From the NCBI RefSeq assembly GCF_018812025.1, contig NC_063062.1, positions 866,754 through 930,753 of the forward strand: DNA of 64,000 nt, given 5' to 3'. The first letter of the stretch is position 1, and every line of letters starts with the position of its first letter. Origin of the DNA: Megalobrama amblycephala (lineage: Eukaryota; Chordata; Actinopteri; Cypriniformes; Xenocyprididae). Positions 11,775-21,900 of the stretch are shown piece after piece. The position numbers were made by a program, and so were the translations under genes. The notes beneath the pieces were generated by a model. That model worked only from the letters and a program-made list of their open reading frames with translations, had not been told where the DNA came from and did no database searches.

Positions 11775-12720
11775 TAATTGCGAACATTTTATGATTGACA
11801 GCAGTGGTTCTTCAGGCAAAGCTGTTCAGCATGAGGAGATCTAACAAATGATATGAATATTGTGTGTATGTGTGAAACACCTTTTGATTAAAGAGGCGTA
11901 AAACTCGTTAGCGCCAACTAGTGGCTACTTTCAGAATTCTTACAGGCCTCTAGGACCATGAGCCGAACATGCCCACCGAGTTTCATTCCGATCGGCCTCT
12001 GTTAACCTTATCTAATGGATGCTCAAGTTTCATTTGCTGATGACTGCTTTTCGAGATATCTCAATGTCCTCATAGACAGTCATGGCTCCTTGGACCGCAT
12101 ACCAATTTTCAAGTCAATTGGACTAAAGGTTGTGTAGTTATATACATTTTCTTTTTTATTTCATGTTATAGCGCCACCAAGAGCAATTTATTTTTACTGT
12201 GACCACAGAATGAGCTCTTACTCAAGTGTATTGAGTGAAAATATCTCATTACGTTCAGGAGTTATAGCCATTTTAGTAATAGTGGCCCCGCCCATTTTGA
12301 ATGTTTTGACGCCCCTTAGCGACCGTGAATCAAAAACTTTAACTTTTTTTGATAACTTTTGATATTTACTGTCCAGAGAACATTTCTGCACTGGTTTGGT
12401 TCTGATTGGGCGAAAAACCTGCGACTTGTTCGTTAAAGTAGATTCAAAATGGCAGAAATTTTTTCCAGGCACAAATGAAATTATAGATATACTTTTTGAG
12501 CCAAAGATTCCAACAATATAAGGCACTTGAGTCCACAACAAACGGTCTAGGAGTTATGAGAAATTTCAGGTTTTTGGCGCTGTAGCGCCACCTGTTGGCT
12601 AATCGGGGTCATACTCTGTCAACCTCTCCACAAACTGAGACCATCTGGCCAAGTTGCAAATCTGTAAGCCTTACGGTTTGGTCTGCATGATCAGTTTTAT
12701 AGCAGAAGAAAATTAAAAAA
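11450..12720. repeat. dispersed repeat region with AGCGCCACC words
   Basis: The stretch resembles a common teleost dispersed repeat. It contains GCGCCAACTAGTGG, ATAGCGCCACCAAGAG, and a 90-bp block beginning near GGTTTGGTTCTGATCGGG that recurs about 700 bp later near GGTTTGGTTCTGATTGGG (about 11,655-11,740 and 12,350-12,440). It also contains a T homopolymer at about 11,741-11,771. The element class is not identified, and the frames in it are not genes. Confidence 0.55.
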
Positions 12721-13307
12721 ATTATGTTTGAACCCCTAATAAACTATTTTAAAATAAAAACCAAAATAAAACGTACTAAAAAGGTGACATTTTATTTGTT
12801 TGCCTGCATGTGACCATCAACCAACATCAGTGAACATGCAGATGTGTGTCAAATTGTTGAAATGTTTGTTTTTCCTTGAGAATGTGTCTGTCTGGGAATT
12901 TTTATGATAATTCATCATTCTGGTTTGTGCAGCACCCCTTGAGGAAGAATATCTTACAGTATCAGTCAGAGGCATTGCTAGAAGCCATTTCACACAGAGC
13001 CAGAGATAAGAGTGCTTATTTGTAAAGTGGATGCATTTTCACTGTTGTGTGTATAACTTTTTCACAAATATCTTTATATCTTTCCAATTAACTTTGGTGC
13101 TTGTCTGTCATGAGAGTATTTCAGCACACATCACTGCAGGTTATCATTTCTAATCGATGTGATCACTGGTGATTGTTTCTGAACTGAACTTGCTCATCTT
13201 TATTCTCTTAAGCAGAAACTCTGATCAGTTTAAAACATGTTTGTAAATCCTTCTATTCTCTCTGCCATTAACTTCTTCTTTTCAAACTGGTCCTGATTGT
13301 ATTCCAG

Positions 13308-13628
13308 GTGTGTTTAGTGTTGATGGAGTGAAGAAAATGTCAGCGATGAAGGGAGAATCTGTCATTCTACATACTAAAATGACTGATATACCAAAAGACG
13401 ATGTGATCGAGTGGACATTTGGACCTCAAGACACTGCTTTAGCAAAAACTGACACACTGAATAAGATAAGATATAACAACGAGACATTTAAAGACAGACT
13501 GGAACTGAACACCAAATCTGGAGATCTCACAGTCGATAACATCAACACTGAAGTGTTAGGATTTTATAGAGTGAAGATCATCAAGAGAACATATACATTA
13601 CAGAAGATCTTCAGTGTTACTCTCAATG
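13308..13628 (+). CDS. Ig V-like domain exon
   Basis: A TATTCCAG acceptor precedes the exon and a G|GTGAGT donor follows it. The exon is 321 bp, phase 1 to phase 1, as usual for Ig-domain exons. Visible features are a B-strand-like SVILHTKM, the C-strand tryptophan in IEWTFG, one N-glycosylation sequon (NET in YNNETF), and a DLTVDNINTEVLGFYRVKI segment corresponding to the D-x-G-x-Y region. There is no cysteine in either canonical disulfide position, as in the membrane-distal domains of CD2/SLAM-family proteins. Confidence 0.75.
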
Positions 13629-14665
13629 GTGAGTGCTTCAAGTCTTTAGATGTGTGCTCTGTGAACAATGTTATGGTGAAATAAGAAACATCTGTTAAGA
13701 TCAGATCTTCACTCAGGTTAAACAGAGCTGATGTTTATAGTGTTTGGGACACATCCACACTAATGTCTGTGTTTATTGTCACAGATTCACGTCAGTTTCC
13801 AGGTACAGTTTTGTCCGTGATATTTGGCGTGACCAGTGTTGTTTTGGCTTGTGCTGCAGCTGTTTTGTACTACAAGAATAGACAATTGAGACAAATGTGT
13901 AAGTATCACATACAAATTATAAATTTAGCAAGAGACAAATATTTATTTATATACAAGTTATTTTGTTTTTTTAAATAAATGAATAACCATAATCATTTTT
14001 TTGTTGTTGTTTCCACAAGCTGTAATGAACAGTGTTTCTGTTTTTAATGAAGAATAACAGAAGTCTGTCTCTGATACTGTGAGCTTCATCTGTCTGTAGA
14101 AAAATCAAACTCAGTTATCACAGAAATGATCTGTCTTTTATTTCAGCAGCATTTGCAGTATGGTGTTTGTGTATTTAGTGACTTTATCAAGTTTATTCAG
14201 ATATTAATAACCTTGAGAAGAAACACCATCAATATAGACATTTTAAAGGCTGAACTGATCTTGATTCTTCTGAAGAATAATGTGTCTGAACTTCATTATT
14301 ACAAATATAATGACAAAAATGACCTTGATCTGGTTTTAATTATTCATTTTACAGTTTTTTTGTCTGTTTTTTTTTCTGGATTCACTACAGAGAATCCTTA
14401 CAAATATTCTCTGTGCGACACACTGGCTTTATTCAGATATTAATGTGACATTGACAATGTAATTTTTACACTCCTGGCTCTCTTTACAGTTACTGTTAAT
14501 GTATTGGTCAGTTAAGAGAGTAAATTTATCCATAACATATTGTTACAGCAGGACTCTGACTCTGTGTTGATAACACTCAGCATGTTAATTCTCCTTTTTT
14601 AATTTTTTCTTCTATATTTTCTCACAGATTGTGATGCTGTTCGAAGTACTGATAGCATGTTTTGA
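13308..14665 (+). CDS. CD2/SLAM-like immunoglobulin-superfamily receptor, partial gene model
   Basis: Three exons join in consistent phase 1: 13,308-13,628 (Ig domain), 13,785-13,898 (transmembrane) and, less surely, 14,628-14,665 (short tail with stop). The predicted product is a single-Ig-domain type I membrane protein with a short cytoplasmic end. Such genes are abundant and lineage-expanded in cyprinids, and members of the family act in leukocyte recognition. The ligand cannot be inferred. No signal-peptide exon was identified upstream, so the gene could be incomplete, have a distant leader exon, or be a pseudogene. A decayed similar exon at 11,209 suggests local duplication. Confidence 0.6.
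13785..13898 (+). CDS. transmembrane exon of the Ig receptor
   Basis: It begins after TTGTCACAG, ends before GTAAGT, and is phase 1 at both ends. It encodes a short stalk (DSRQFPG), a hydrophobic segment of about 21 residues (TVLSVIFGVTSVVLACAAAV) and a basic stop-transfer sequence YYKNRQLRQM. Confidence 0.68.
14628..14665 (+). CDS. possible terminal cytoplasmic exon of the Ig receptor
   Basis: The acceptor TTCTCACAG is good, and phase 1 joins the previous exon to give YCDAVRSTDSMF and a TGA stop. The call rests only on splice consensus and phase. Confidence 0.4.
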
Positions 14666-14931
14666 AAAACTCAACTCCCAACAGCAGTATCTTGTGGTCA
14701 CCACCACACAATACATATTAACAGTGTTTGAAGTTTACCCATGTGTGCTTTTGACATGTGAAAGTGATAAATGAAAGCACATTTCTCTAATTATGCCAAA
14801 TCAAATGATATTCTCACTTATTATGAAGTTGATGTAACACTTAAAACACGTAAAACAGTACATGAAAAGAGTATTATGTCTGAAATTTCAGTATTCAAAA
14901 AAAGAGTAGGCAAGAAACACCCCAATAATAG

Positions 14932-15035
14932 TGTAAATGCCATAAGTGCTTCTCTGCCGCCATCTAGTGGTCATGTCTTTTTTTTTTAAGTTTTGTTTGC
15001 CTAGAAGTGTTATTTTTCCTTAGTCTTTAAACTTT
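14932..15035. repeat. direct repeat, left copy
   Basis: About 105 bp beginning GTGTAAATGCCATAAGTGCT and containing GCCGCCATCTAGTGGT recurs at 16,240-16,345 with only small differences. Confidence 0.85.
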
Positions 15036-15277
15036 CAGTTGTCATCTACAGTGATATCGATCCGTTCCTGTATTAAGAGTCAAGACTGATTTAGTGTAAT
15101 TTATCATGTGTGCTCTGTATGAACACTTGATAATTGTTATACTTTTACAGAATTTAGCAGAAATAATCTCATGCTAAACTTAACATGTGAATACTTTTGT
15201 TCTTATTGTTTTTTATTTGATACTCTTGCACTGTTAATTTCCACATTTTATGTTCTTTATTCAATTGTTGTAAATCT

Positions 15278-15371
15278 ACAGAAGCTCAAAAGGAATAAAC
15301 AGAAATTTGCAGGAGATTCATCAATAGATGCTGATTATGAGTCACTGAACGAGGATCTTGTTTGTGTATAA
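15278..15371 (+). CDS. candidate alternative tail exon, unassigned
   Basis: After TAAATCTACAG the open frame reads KLKRNKQKFAGDSS, then DADYESLNEDLVCV and TAA. The acidic, tyrosine-containing end (DYESL) resembles cytoplasmic tails of fish Ig receptors. Joining it to the phase-1 transmembrane exon would create an immediate stop (T+AA), so a linking exon or another gene copy is needed. It may also be spurious. Confidence 0.25.
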
Positions 15372-16900
15372 TGGAGACGTTTCTCTCTCTTTTATATTCT
15401 TAGCACTTTATTATGAAATTTAAGTATGAGAATGTCTGGGTGTGTCCAAAACCACATACTTCCCTACTATATAGTATGAAAAGAGCAGTAGGTGAGTGAA
15501 TAAGTATGTCTGAATCCCTAGTATTCATAACAGAGTAGGTGAGAATTACCTGGTGACACTAATTCTCGCGAGATTCTGACGTGTGCATACTTGCCTAGGC
15601 AATAAATACCCAATAATAAAGTGATTATTCATTGTATTTACCCAGTTAATCAGGTTATAATCTTATATTTAAGAAAGATATTGATTTGAAATGTGTGTTT
15701 TGTAATCTGTATGATGAGACTATTTATCATCTCTTTTTGAGTGTATTTGCACTAAATTGTTCTGGTGTGATTTTGATGTTTTTTTAAGGAGATCTCTGGA
15801 ATTGACAGTAATCTGGAGGACAAAAATATTGTATTTTTTATGACAAGCCTTTAGAAAAGAAAATTTGTTTTGTTCTTAATTTGTTTATTATTTCAAGGGA
15901 AACATCATATTCATAAATGTCTGTGGGCAAAAAATACACCTAGTTTAATACAGTTTAAATTTGAGCTTTGTCATTAAATCATTGGAGGGTGTAAGAAACA
16001 CCGAAGCAAAAAAGACTATAGACTGTTGTAAGGCCTTGAAATTCTGTCCTTTTTAAGAATCTTTATTTATTTTGTTATTAGAGATAATTATTTTTTAATT
16101 TTTTATATATATATATTTTGTACTATTGCTATTTTGTTTTGCAATGTATGTTTTTACTGAATTTCTTGCTGTTGTTATTTTGTTACTGAATAAAGCATTT
16201 AAAAAAAGACTGCAGCTCATGAAAAAAAAAATAATAAAGTGTAAATGCCATAAGTCCTTCTCTGCCGCCATCTAGTGGTAATTTCATGTCATTTTTTAAA
16301 GTTTTGTTTGCCTAGAAGTGTTAGTTTTCCTTAATCTTTTAGTTTTACAAATGATCACATTAAAATAGGATCATATTTAGAGGTTTTAAGTGCTGGAAAA
16401 AGTGTGAATCTCTCTAAAAAGTCCTTGAAAAATGCTCGAATTTCACTTTCAAAAGTTTGCATGAACCCTGACATTAATGCAAAAGCATTCAAGTATTTCT
16501 GCCACAATACCACAGTTTCAGTAAGCATTACTGCATTAAAGGAACACTCCACTTTTTTTTGAAAACAGGCTCATATTCCAGCTCCCCTAGAGTTACGTGC
16601 TGTTCAGCTCAAATGAGTAGTGCAGTTTTGTTTCACTTTCGTTTGATGTTTCTCATATGCAACAGAAATGGCAGCTCTTATCAGTGTGCGCACCAGTGTG
16701 ACCTCTGACAAAATTTAGTCACACTGGCAGAAAAAAGGTCAAAATGCAACCATTTAGTCAGTCTGGAGCCCTGAAATTAATTTTTTAGAGTAACATACTG
16801 ACAACACTGTTAGTGACACATTCAACTAATGAACTGTTCTTGTTTGCAGAAATGTTTGACAAAAAACAAGAACACACACACAGAGGATACTGAACAACTA
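15372..16900. other. intergenic between Ig receptor and lsm14a
   Basis: No exon is seen. The stretch contains a MITE-like fragment around 15,435-15,560 (ACTATATAGTATGAAAAG), a possible plus-strand polyadenylation signal AATAAA at 16,189-16,194, the right copy of the 105-bp direct repeat, and near 16,548 the beginning of a common teleost element (AAAGGAACACTCCACTTT). Confidence 0.5.
16240..16345. repeat. direct repeat, right copy
   Basis: This is the counterpart of 14,932-15,035. It reads GTGTAAATGCCATAAGTCCT and continues through GTTTTGTTTGCCTAGAAGTG. Confidence 0.85.
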
Positions 16901-16906
16901 TTTATT
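16901..16906 (-). terminator. polyadenylation signal of lsm14a
   Basis: The plus-strand TTTATT reads AATAAA on the minus strand, about 2 kb downstream of the stop codon. It is the last good hexamer before the repeat-rich intergenic DNA. Earlier TTTATT hexamers within the UTR could also be used. Confidence 0.45.
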
Positions 16907-18877
16907 TCTCTTGTTGAATAAAAAGCTCAGTTTGCCCCGTCTGAAGCCCTCTACGAGCACACCATGTACAACTGCTTTAATTCAGAAAAACAAAGAAACA
17001 AAATAATAAACCTGCCAATCAAATTCCTCCAGAGGACTGACCACAACAATCCCATCAACCCTGTAACACACATCTGTCCAGTTTAAACTCTCACACAAGG
17101 TTCGATTCGACTTCATCTCGGTATCAGGATTCGTTTCACATCTCAGCACCAATATCTGCGGCTCGCTCAGAGGTTTCCCATCATGCCCTGGTCTGAGTGA
17201 TCAGACTGCATTTCACTAGCTGCCTGCGGGACATCTCTGCGATTCGTAGTGCTTTTTCAAGGGAGCGGTTTAGCTAAGTAGAGTTGAAAACTATGAAACG
17301 GACGAGAGTCATGAGAAAAATAATGCAGAACCGGCTGAGAGAGCACTTCTCCTCCAAATGTTATCCGTAATTCGGTCTTTGGATCTCTGAAACACAAATT
17401 AAAAATATGAAGCACACCAAAAACAACAGTTACTCCCATCTAACAGTGCAGGAACGAGTGCTTCAGTGACATTCAAAGGGGAGAGACGGGATCATGGGTA
17501 AACAAACTTCATTAACAGAGCAATAGACAGCTGGTACCTGAAATAACACATTAACATACAAGTGTATCAAACAGGAACTATTCACAATAGAGGGGTTTAT
17601 GGACACTTATTTCAGGTGACACTCGCCTCCTATTCAGACTAAACGCATCTGTCCTTTTATCCCGTTTATTAGTATATGAATTGATGCTGAAATACTGTAA
17701 ATGGGTGCGTCTCGATTGACACACATCTGTCCACAGTTTTGAAACAAGGTATACGAGCATTATGAAATGACATCCAATTTAGCCTTCGCATCATGTGTGC
17801 CGTACGTGACTTTAAAGTGCACATGAAAGCAATTTCGAGACGTCCAATCTGATTCTTAAAGGGTTACAGGATCTTTCCAGAAGATCTTGGTGTTTAACGG
17901 TGCGTTTAAGGGGTTTGTGTCGAGTTTATATCAAAAAGCCCTCTTAGAAATGTACATAATCGACATCAAAAGGCAAGAATAACTGGCACTCAAATAGCAA
18001 AATACATTTTGAAGACAGGAACAGCAGTCTGATCCAGCAGGGAGAACATGAATCGTTTAAAAGAAAGAGTTGAATTCATCAATACATTCAATCATGAACC
18101 AGGATGTTTTTGTGAAATGACCTACTGCTAGACAATGTTGTCTGACGATAACAGGGAAGAATGCAACAGAAAAAAATGAGATAAATTACAAATTTGGGGG
18201 CTGAAATAAACTAGTGAACTAAAAAATGATTACAAAACCTAGTACTACAAACCATGTCGATCTATTCAATGAAGCAAAGCACCTCTGTTTAACAGACGGA
18301 CGAGCATGAAGCCGTCGAGTTAAACTGAAAGTTTATTTCGTTTCGGTGGCGGAGCTCGGACACAAACTCCACCGCCTCTACGCTGAGATTTGGTGCTTTA
18401 AAAGACATTAGAGAACAGATTCCCAAAAAAATAAATCATAACATAATAAAGCTATTTGACTGAGGAGCGCTCACAGTATCAGCGGGGTTCTGTACACCTA
18501 ACAGAATAATATCAAATACCATCCTCTGTTTATTACCAAAGGAACTAAAGGTTGATGCAAAAATACCAGATAATAATAATCATCATCGGCGTTCCATGGA
18601 AGTTACGGCATTTTGTACACAAACTCTCCCCTCCGAACATATTAAATGCAGATCATTCGTTTCCGAAAAACATCAAATGTTTTTTTTTTCTTTTTCTAAA
18701 AAAGGAAGAAAGGAGAAAAACTCAAAGCTGCGTGTCCAGCTGGAGGCAGGCGTCACCTGCGCTGGTGTTAAACAGAGGCAGTTCCCGTTAGTCAGGAGTC
18801 AAAACCAAAGCGTTAATCTAGACGTGATGATCGGAGATTCTTGGCTGTTCGGATGATCTGGTCTTCTTCATGTTGGA
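16907..18877 (-). other. 3' untranslated region of lsm14a (inferred extent)
   Basis: About 2 kb directly follows the TAG stop at 18,878. Unlike the surrounding introns, it holds no recognisable transposon, which suggests a retained long UTR. Its end is inferred from the AATAAA signal only. Confidence 0.5.
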
Positions 18878-18901
18878 CTACGCCGCCACTTTGTTTTCCT
18901 T
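18878..18901 (-). CDS. lsm14a: lsm14a last coding exon
   Basis: After TTTGTTTCAG it encodes KENKVAA and a TAG stop, matching the KDNKVAA end of one LSM14A isoform. It joins the preceding exon in phase 0. Confidence 0.85.
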   Translation of the reverse strand, partial: KENKVAA

Positions 18902-21900
18902 CTGAAACAAACGTGAAACAAACAAATATAAGAGTCCAATTTAAAATCTGTGATATTGAGCGTTATACTGTAAATTCCATTTTTAAGACTGGATTCGATG
19001 ATTTTGTCAATTTATTACGGCCCTAATAGATGAATTAGTGTTAGTATATTTCTGAGACATCTTTAAAATCAATTTGCTCTTATTTTATTGGTGTAGAAAA
19101 AGCGCAAACTATTTAAGTTTGTAGGAAAAGCAAACAATATCAATATTAGACAAAACTCTAAATATCTGATTATAGAGATTAACTGATAATATATGCATGT
19201 TCAGTGCTTTTATTATTGTGTCAAAAACAGAAATACAATAAATAAATATTAGTTCTGCAGTATCGGTCGCTCTCTAGCTGATACCGATATAAATCACAAT
19301 ATTTTAGTATTATTTATTAACCATTACAGTATTTTTTTAATACTTTATATTATACTTTTATTTGTATATTATTAAATTTTCATTTAATATACACTACCGT
19401 TCAAAAGTTTGGGATCGGTAAGATTTTTAATGTTTTTTAAAAAAAGGTTTCATCTGCTCACCAAGACTGCATTTATTTTATTAAAAATACAGTAAAAACA
19501 GGAATATTGTGAAATATTACAATTTAAAATAACTGTTTTCTATTTTAATATATTTGACAATGCAAAGCTGAATTTTCAGCATTATTACTCCAGTCTTCAG
19601 TGTCACATGATCCTTCAGAAATCATTCTAATATGATGATTTGCTGCTCAAGAAACATTTATGATTATTTTCAATGTTGAAAACAGTTGTGTACTTTTTTT
19701 TTCAGGATTCCTTGATGAATAGAAAGTTCAAAAGAACAGCATTTATCTGAAATACAAAGCTTCTGTAGCATTATACACTACCGTTCAAAAGTTTGGGGTC
19801 AGTAGGAATTTTTATTTTTATTTTTTTGAAAAGAAATTAAAGAAATGAATACTTTTATTCAGCAAGGATGCATTAAATCGATCAAAAGTGGCAGTAAAGA
19901 CATTTATAATGTTACAAAAGATTAGATTTCAGATAAACACTGTTCTTTTGAACTTTCTATTCATCAAATAATCCTGAAATAAAATATTGTACACAAATAT
20001 ATTGTACAATTGTACACAAATGTTTCTTGAGCAGCAAATCAGCATATTAGAATGATTTCTGAAGGATCATGTGACACTGAAGACTGGAGTAATGATGCTG
20101 AAAATTCAGCTTTGATCACAGAAATAAATTAAATTTTCAAATATTTTCAAATAGAAAACAGTTATTTTAAATTGTAATAATATTTCATAATATTACTGTT
20201 TTACTGTATTTTTAATTAAATAAATGCAGCCTTGCTGAGCAGACGAAACTTTTAAAAACATTAAAAATCTTACCGATCCCAAACTTTTGAACGATAGTGT
20301 GTTTTAAAATTATTTTTCTATACCAGACTAATAAGACAAAATGCCAAACTCTAAATATCTGATACTAAAGATTGACCAATAATCAGTTACCGACATTTCC
20401 CCGATATTTAAGAATTTTTCCATAATTGGATATCAGATTCACCAATAAATGTGGTGCTTTGAGAATCGAGTGCATTGTTCAAAGGTAAAATAACTCGCCT
20501 TCCTCATTAATGAACTATTAATGCACAGCCATTAATGCACAAATTATGTTACATAAAAGCTTGAAGTTTTTGTTTTAAAAGACACTTTAGTGACGAAGAA
20601 TTTTTTCTTTCAGACTTATGAAAGATGTAGAATTTTTTTTTTTTTTATGTAAGGGAGTGAAATGACATGAATCACAGTATTGACAAAAGTGTTAAATAAA
20701 ACATGTTCAGTTCAGTGCTGTAATCATTGTGTCAAAATCAGAAATAATACAATAAATAAATATTGGTTCTGCAATATCAGTATCGGTCGCTCTCTAGCTG
20801 ATACAGATATAATCACAACATTTTAGTATTTATATGCCATTTACAGTATTTATTAATACTTTAAATTAGCTTTTATTTTTATATGAGTTTTTATTTAATT
20901 TTACTTTAAATTTGAATACATTTGTTGAGCCTTGGTAATTATATATTTAAAAAATATATATATATTTCTGTATAGTTTCAATATATTTTTATTTCAGTTT
21001 CAGTACTTAAACTTATTTCACTTAGTTGAGGAGGCAAATTTTTTTCATATAATATTTACATTTTACTTTAATTACCAAAAGTGATTTTTAGTTAACAATA
21101 ACACTGTACAACGCATCATGCATCTCGAACATCTATGATTGGCTCATTATTGGGGTAAAAGAGGAAGTACTAACCCTGTACTCAAAGTCAGAGAACTCCC
21201 GTCCTCCTCTGCCGCCTCTAAACCCGCCCCTGAATCCTCCTCCGCCCCCACGGGAGGGCATGAACGAGCCCCTGCTCGCCGCACGCCCGCGACCGCCACG
21301 GAAGCCCATGCCGCCACCTCTGCCACGGAAACCCCCGCGCCCGCGATTGTGACGCAGTGGAATACCGAACGTCTCTGCATTCATCCTCCTCTCCTCCGCC
21401 CAGGTCTGCCTCCGTTCCCTGAAGATTAGAGATAAAAAATACATCAGAATGCAATTCAACAGCGTGTCAAAATAATCCACGTTTGGCAGGAGGCCTGTCT
21501 AATCTGCAACATGTTTACACGACATTCATCTTAACGCTGGAATACACTACACGACTTTTAAAATCTGCAGATTTAAAACATTAAGCATCATACACTAAAC
21601 GACTGAGGATTATAAGGGGCTTACGCACCGGAGGAACATCTTCATAGCTCCTATAATTATTGGCAAAGGGAACCCACTTTTAGCCAAGTTTGCACGGCAG
21701 GAACTGGGAACGATTTTATTTTTAGGAACGCCCTTTGGGGGACTAAATATCAATGATGTAAGTATACGTTGATTGGCCGAACGCATGGCATATGAAACAG
21801 CACCTGCCATTTTTAAAAAGCCGTGTAAACACAGTTCACATATATTTAACTCCATGAACATTGAAAACAGCGATTAAACATAAATATACAGAAAGCTAAT

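Larger units (their letters stand above)
18902..21174 (-). other. lsm14a intron before the last exon
   Basis: The intron is filled by two head-to-head copies of one MITE family (19,393-20,303), flanked by a directly repeated segment of about 250 bp (19,150-19,390 and 20,330-20,900, both with TATCGGTCGCTCTCTAGCTG). No further exon is seen. Confidence 0.7.

Noticed and set aside
13238..13300. Possible signal-peptide exon starting ATG TTT GTA AAT just before the Ig exon
   Set aside because: The frame ends in TGA before the acceptor, has no splice donor, and the hydrophobic run is short.
21139..21454. Plus-strand and off-frame minus-strand ORFs over the lsm14a RGG exon
   Set aside because: Glycine/arginine codons read as Pro/Ala-rich frames in other readings; the in-phase minus frame is the conserved one.
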